The translations under genes were made by a program, and so were the position numbers. Shown piece after piece: positions 61,299-64,000 of a DNA stretch of 64,000 nucleotides. Position 1 is the first letter of the stretch; the number at the start of each line of letters is the position of its first letter. Origin of the DNA: UBA937 sp031549725 (GTDB lineage: Bacteria > Spirochaetota > Spirochaetia > Treponematales > Breznakiellaceae); NCBI GenBank assembly GCA_031549725.1, contig JAVBPH010000001.1, positions 1 to 64,000 of the forward strand. The letters are read 5' to 3'. The notes beneath the pieces are model-generated. The model was not told the origin of the DNA, did no database searches, and saw only the letters and a program-made list of their open reading frames with translations.

Positions 61299-63713
61299 GT
61301 GGCGTATAAATCTCATATCTATCTGGAAGTCAGGATTTTGCTCCTCACCGGGGTAAAAACCTTCTGCTCGTGTACCTACAATTCCCAGGGTCAGTTTACT
61401 TCATGTCCCATATGTGAAGAAAACCCCGGGGCTGTCCCGGTACTTAACTCGGGAGCTGCGAGAAAGGCTTATACGGTAATCCGGGGTGTGGAAGGCCATA
61501 CCATAAAGGATGCGCCCTACGAACGCAACATCAGCACCCCCCAGATGCCCGAAGGGCATGCCTTATCCAGGCTGTCTTTAAAATTAGGGTTTGACGGTTA
61601 CATGGATATTATGTTTCACCGGCGCAAGAAACGGATCAGGATTGATGAGGTCCGGATAGAGGAGGATGCGGGGCGGCTGACCCATTCGGGACATGAAACC
61701 CGGATGGATTATTCCAAGGCAGGAATGCCCAGCCTGAGGATCAGAACCGCGCCGGATTTTGAAATTGGTGAAGAGGCGGAGGTTTTTTTGACCGATCTCC
61801 GGCGCCGGATTCAATACCTGGAAATCATTCCCGGCATTCCCGTGGAAAGTGTTATGCGCTGCAATGCCTACGTGGCCATAGCTCCTTATCCTGAATTGCC
61901 CAGGGATTATGTAAAGCTCCGGAATCTTAATTCCTTCAACTTTGTCTGGCGGGCAATTAATACCGAACTAACCAGACAGGAAGAAATTATCCTTCATGGA
62001 GGAACCGTTCTGCCGGAAAGCCGGATATGGAACGAAACCCTTCAAATTACCGAACCCTTTCATAAAAGGAAGAGCGAGGCCAAGCCGAAATTTGAGTCCC
62101 TGCCGGGGATTCCCCGGTTCAGGCCGGGGCCGGATATCCTGGAAGCCCTGGATAATTTTACCGTGGAACTTCCGGAGCTCCGGCGGAACCGTTTCATGAC
62201 CCAATACGGGTTAACCCTTCTCCAGGCTGAGTTTGTCTGTGATGAAAAAAGCCGGGCCGACTATTTTGAAGAAACCGTTGCCCGGGGGGCAAATTTCCGG
62301 GAATGCGCCCAGTGGCTGGCATCATACGTGATAAAGGAATTTAAACGGCTTGATTTTAATCCCCAGAATTCCCCTCTGAGCCCTGACCGTTTTGCCAAGA
62401 TCCTCGGTATGCTGGACGAAAAACGGATCCATGCGGGGATTGCCAAACAGACCATAACCACGGTGCTGGAGGAAGACCGGGACCCGGAAGAGCTGGTCAG
62501 GGAACGGGGCTGGGAGCTTCTCACAGACCGGAAAAAAATTGAAGCCATCGTTAAGGAAACCATAGAAAAAAATCCCCAGGAAGTGAAGCGGATAAGAGAG
62601 GGTGATGCCCGGCCAATCCGGTTTTTAACCGGTATTGTCATGCGGGAAACCAGCGGATTAGCGGAACCCTCCCTGGTGAAGGATATTCTCAAGGAACAGC
62701 TTTCGGTTTCTTTGGTGTATGTCCTTTCCATGGGGGGAGCAATTTCCGGGAAATATAATGAAGAAGGTACTATTGAAAGCGGAGATGAAAAGGTTCTCCG
62801 GGATCTTTTGTCCGAGAACGGGGATACCTGGGCTTCCAAGGTACGGTATGAATCAATAGAGATCGGCAGGCTGCTGTCCGAGGAAATTGTCCCCGGTGAC
62901 TGGGCTGCCCTGATCGTGGCCATAGCTGAACGGCTTAATTCGGGAACCGCCAACGGTATTGTGGTTGCCCATGGAACGGACACGCTGCCCTATTCGGCTC
63001 CTCTCTTATATTGGCTTTTTGCCGATGCCAACGCCCCTATTGTACTGGCCGCATCATCCACGCCCCCGGGAACTTCCAACGAAGCGGCGGAGACCATGAA
63101 GCAGGCTATCTCCCTGGCAATCACCCGGGAAAAGGGCGTATACGTGGTTCACGGCGGCCGGGTCCTGTCGCCCCTTAATCTGAAGTTCGAAAAAATCGGC
63201 GCCGATGGTTTCAGGAACTGGAACATGAGGGAGCCCATTTTCTCCGGGACGGCCCTTCTGAACAGTCCCCTGGAGGCAGATCCATACGTCCTTTCACAGC
63301 TCCTGGAGGATGCGGCCAATTCCATGTGCGTATTCAGGATTTACCCGGGAATCCGTTCGGATTACCTGATTTCCCTCATGGAAAAGGGGGTGAGCCATTT
63401 CTTCCTGGAATTGTATGATACGGGTACCGCAGGGTTCCGGGAAGGTCCCTACTCGCTGAAGCGGGCATTCACCATTGGAAAGCGGCGGCATACTTACTTT
63501 TACTGTACCTCCCAGCAGGAGGGGATTGTTGATTTTTCAGGCTACAGTACATCCAGGGAACTGTACCGCGAGGGGGCTGTCCCCCTGGGAGCGTACACCA
63601 CGGAAACCGCCGTGGCCCGTTTCCTGGCCGCCAGCATTATTGCCGACAATGATGAAGAAAGGGCGGAAATGATGGAACGTGCCGGGTTGGAATCAATACA
63701 GGAACAGGAGTAA
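61299..63713 (+). CDS. GatB-like protein fused to an asparaginase-like domain
   Basis: A single intact 804-residue frame. Residues 1 to about 468 match GatB of the tRNA-dependent amidotransferase: the zinc cysteines C23, C25, C36 and C39, RIEEDAGRLTHSG, LRNLNSFNFVWRAI, and the tail YqeY-like helical domain. Residues about 470-804 match type I/II asparaginase: GIVVAHGTDTLPYS and VVHGGRVLSP. Important residues deviate: the GatB metal ligands His and Glu are R12 (YLEVRILL) and R147 (SLRIRT), the DYRYFPEPD motif is absent, and the first asparaginase catalytic Thr is A481 (MGGAISG). The start is GTG, 6 nt after AAGAGG. No gatA or gatC is nearby. Confidence 0.88.
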   Translation: MAYKSHIYLEVRILLLTGVKTFCSCTYNSQGQFTSCPICEENPGAVPVLNSGAARKAYTVIRGVEGHTIKDAPYERNISTPQMPEGHALSRLSLKLGFDGYMDIMFHRRKKRIRIDEVRIEEDAGRLTHSGHETRMDYSKAGMPSLRIRTAPDFEIGEEAEVFLTDLRRRIQYLEIIPGIPVESVMRCNAYVAIAPYPELPRDYVKLRNLNSFNFVWRAINTELTRQEEIILHGGTVLPESRIWNETLQITEPFHKRKSEAKPKFESLPGIPRFRPGPDILEALDNFTVELPELRRNRFMTQYGLTLLQAEFVCDEKSRADYFEETVARGANFRECAQWLASYVIKEFKRLDFNPQNSPLSPDRFAKILGMLDEKRIHAGIAKQTITTVLEEDRDPEELVRERGWELLTDRKKIEAIVKETIEKNPQEVKRIREGDARPIRFLTGIVMRETSGLAEPSLVKDILKEQLSVSLVYVLSMGGAISGKYNEEGTIESGDEKVLRDLLSENGDTWASKVRYESIEIGRLLSEEIVPGDWAALIVAIAERLNSGTANGIVVAHGTDTLPYSAPLLYWLFADANAPIVLAASSTPPGTSNEAAETMKQAISLAITREKGVYVVHGGRVLSPLNLKFEKIGADGFRNWNMREPIFSGTALLNSPLEADPYVLSQLLEDAANSMCVFRIYPGIRSDYLISLMEKGVSHFFLELYDTGTAGFREGPYSLKRAFTIGKRRHTYFYCTSQQEGIVDFSGYSTSRELYREGAVPLGAYTTETAVARFLAASIIADNDEERAEMMERAGLESIQEQE

Positions 63714-63730
63714 AGCAACCATACTGATCC

Positions 63731-63858
63731 CACACAGGTGGTTTCGGGAGCCTCAACTAACGGGAGGTTCCATCCGGTCCCTGAGGCTCTCGAAGGGCCC
63801 CGTGAAGAAAAAGCTCTTTATCCCACAGGTGATTTCAAGTAGCTCAACCACCGGGAGA
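63731..63858. repeat. REP-like array D (two units) after the GatB-asparaginase gene
   Basis: Two units begin at 63740 (GGTTTCGGG) and 63831 (GATTTCAAG), period 91 bp, of the same family as arrays A, B and C. The array starts 18 nt after a stop codon, as the others do. Confidence 0.8.
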
Positions 63859-63867
63859 TTTTGAAGA

Positions 63868-64000
63868 TCAATAGAAAATTCTCACATGCTCAATGCTGGT
63901 TTTGTGCTTCATTTTGATAATCAACGTCTGTTCGGATTGTGAATATGACCAGCCGGAAGAATCATAACGCTCAAACTGGGCATCGGTGCGGTAATCTATG
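63868..64000 (-). CDS. C-terminal end of an unknown protein (partial)
   Basis: An open frame runs into the window edge on the minus strand and encodes at least 43 residues (IDYRTDAQFERYDSSGWSYS ... SIEHVRIFY), stop TGA at 63870-63868. The chain is strand-like with an aromatic terminal residue. It may be an outer-surface or repeat protein, but the visible part is too short to identify. Confidence 0.55.
   Translation of the reverse strand, partial: IDYRTDAQFERYDSSGWSYSQSEQTLIIKMKHKTSIEHVRIFY

Noticed and set aside
61299..63713. Calling the fusion gene a normal gatB
   Set aside because: The length, the asparaginase domain and the changed metal ligands do not allow it.

Overview
The window looks like chromosomal DNA from a spirochaete of the Treponema type, probably a free-living or gut-associated relative with a mid-range GC content. 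The support is indirect: a short alanyl-tRNA synthetase lacking the C-Ala domain, a class I lysyl-tRNA synthetase, many binding proteins with Treponema-like 'AGGSKD/RGGKD' signal-peptide junctions, an abundance of sugar ABC systems with YesM/YesN-type regulators, and a giant repetitive surface protein with a FlgD-like tail. No rRNA, tRNA, prophage or CRISPR array was seen.

Layout. 1-6100: alaS, birA, a SIMPL-domain protein, an outer-membrane barrel and thrH. 6367-12978: a 2203-residue repetitive secreted protein. 12986-14055: tandem REP-like arrays on both sides of a small GIY-YIG nuclease, then class I lysS. 16.7-25.7 kb (minus strand): an mglBAC-type sugar importer, preceded by an operon coding for two sugar-binding proteins, a histidine kinase and an AraC-type response regulator, probably a sugar-sensing system for the importer. 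26-37 kb: pbpC, another REP-like array, a B12-type radical SAM protein, ptsI, then der/merR/rsm22-like and rluA/UPF0316. 38-45 kb: acyl-CoA synthetase, yhhN, smc and a REP-associated tyrosine transposase with its own repeat family. 45.4-52.8 kb: a LacI regulator with a CUT1 sugar importer, an unrecognised toroid-like enzyme and an EEP-fold hydrolase. 53-54.4 kb: two genes bracketed by related inverted sequences. 54.7-61.1 kb: an rbs-like sugar importer read from three tandem promoter-operators, a ROK kinase and a LacI repressor. 61.3-63.7 kb: a GatB-asparaginase fusion protein, followed by another repeat array and the end of an unknown gene.

The most unusual items are: (1) the GatB-asparaginase fusion, whose two halves have each lost residues expected for catalysis; (2) the GIY-YIG nuclease bracketed by 90-bp units, each made of two opposed hairpins with the same 11-nt loop, with further arrays at other gene ends; (3) the three evenly built promoter-operators before the rbs-like operon; (4) several genes, including alaS, lysS, ptsI and a small membrane protein, whose only visible promoter ends 6-9 nt before the start codon with no Shine-Dalgarno, suggesting leaderless mRNAs; and (5) several families of short palindromes, including three copies of a perfect ACCTACCGGTAGGT dyad on a 118-119 bp tandem repeat upstream of alaS. 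Statements about protein families rest on recognition of motifs by eye; no database search was possible.
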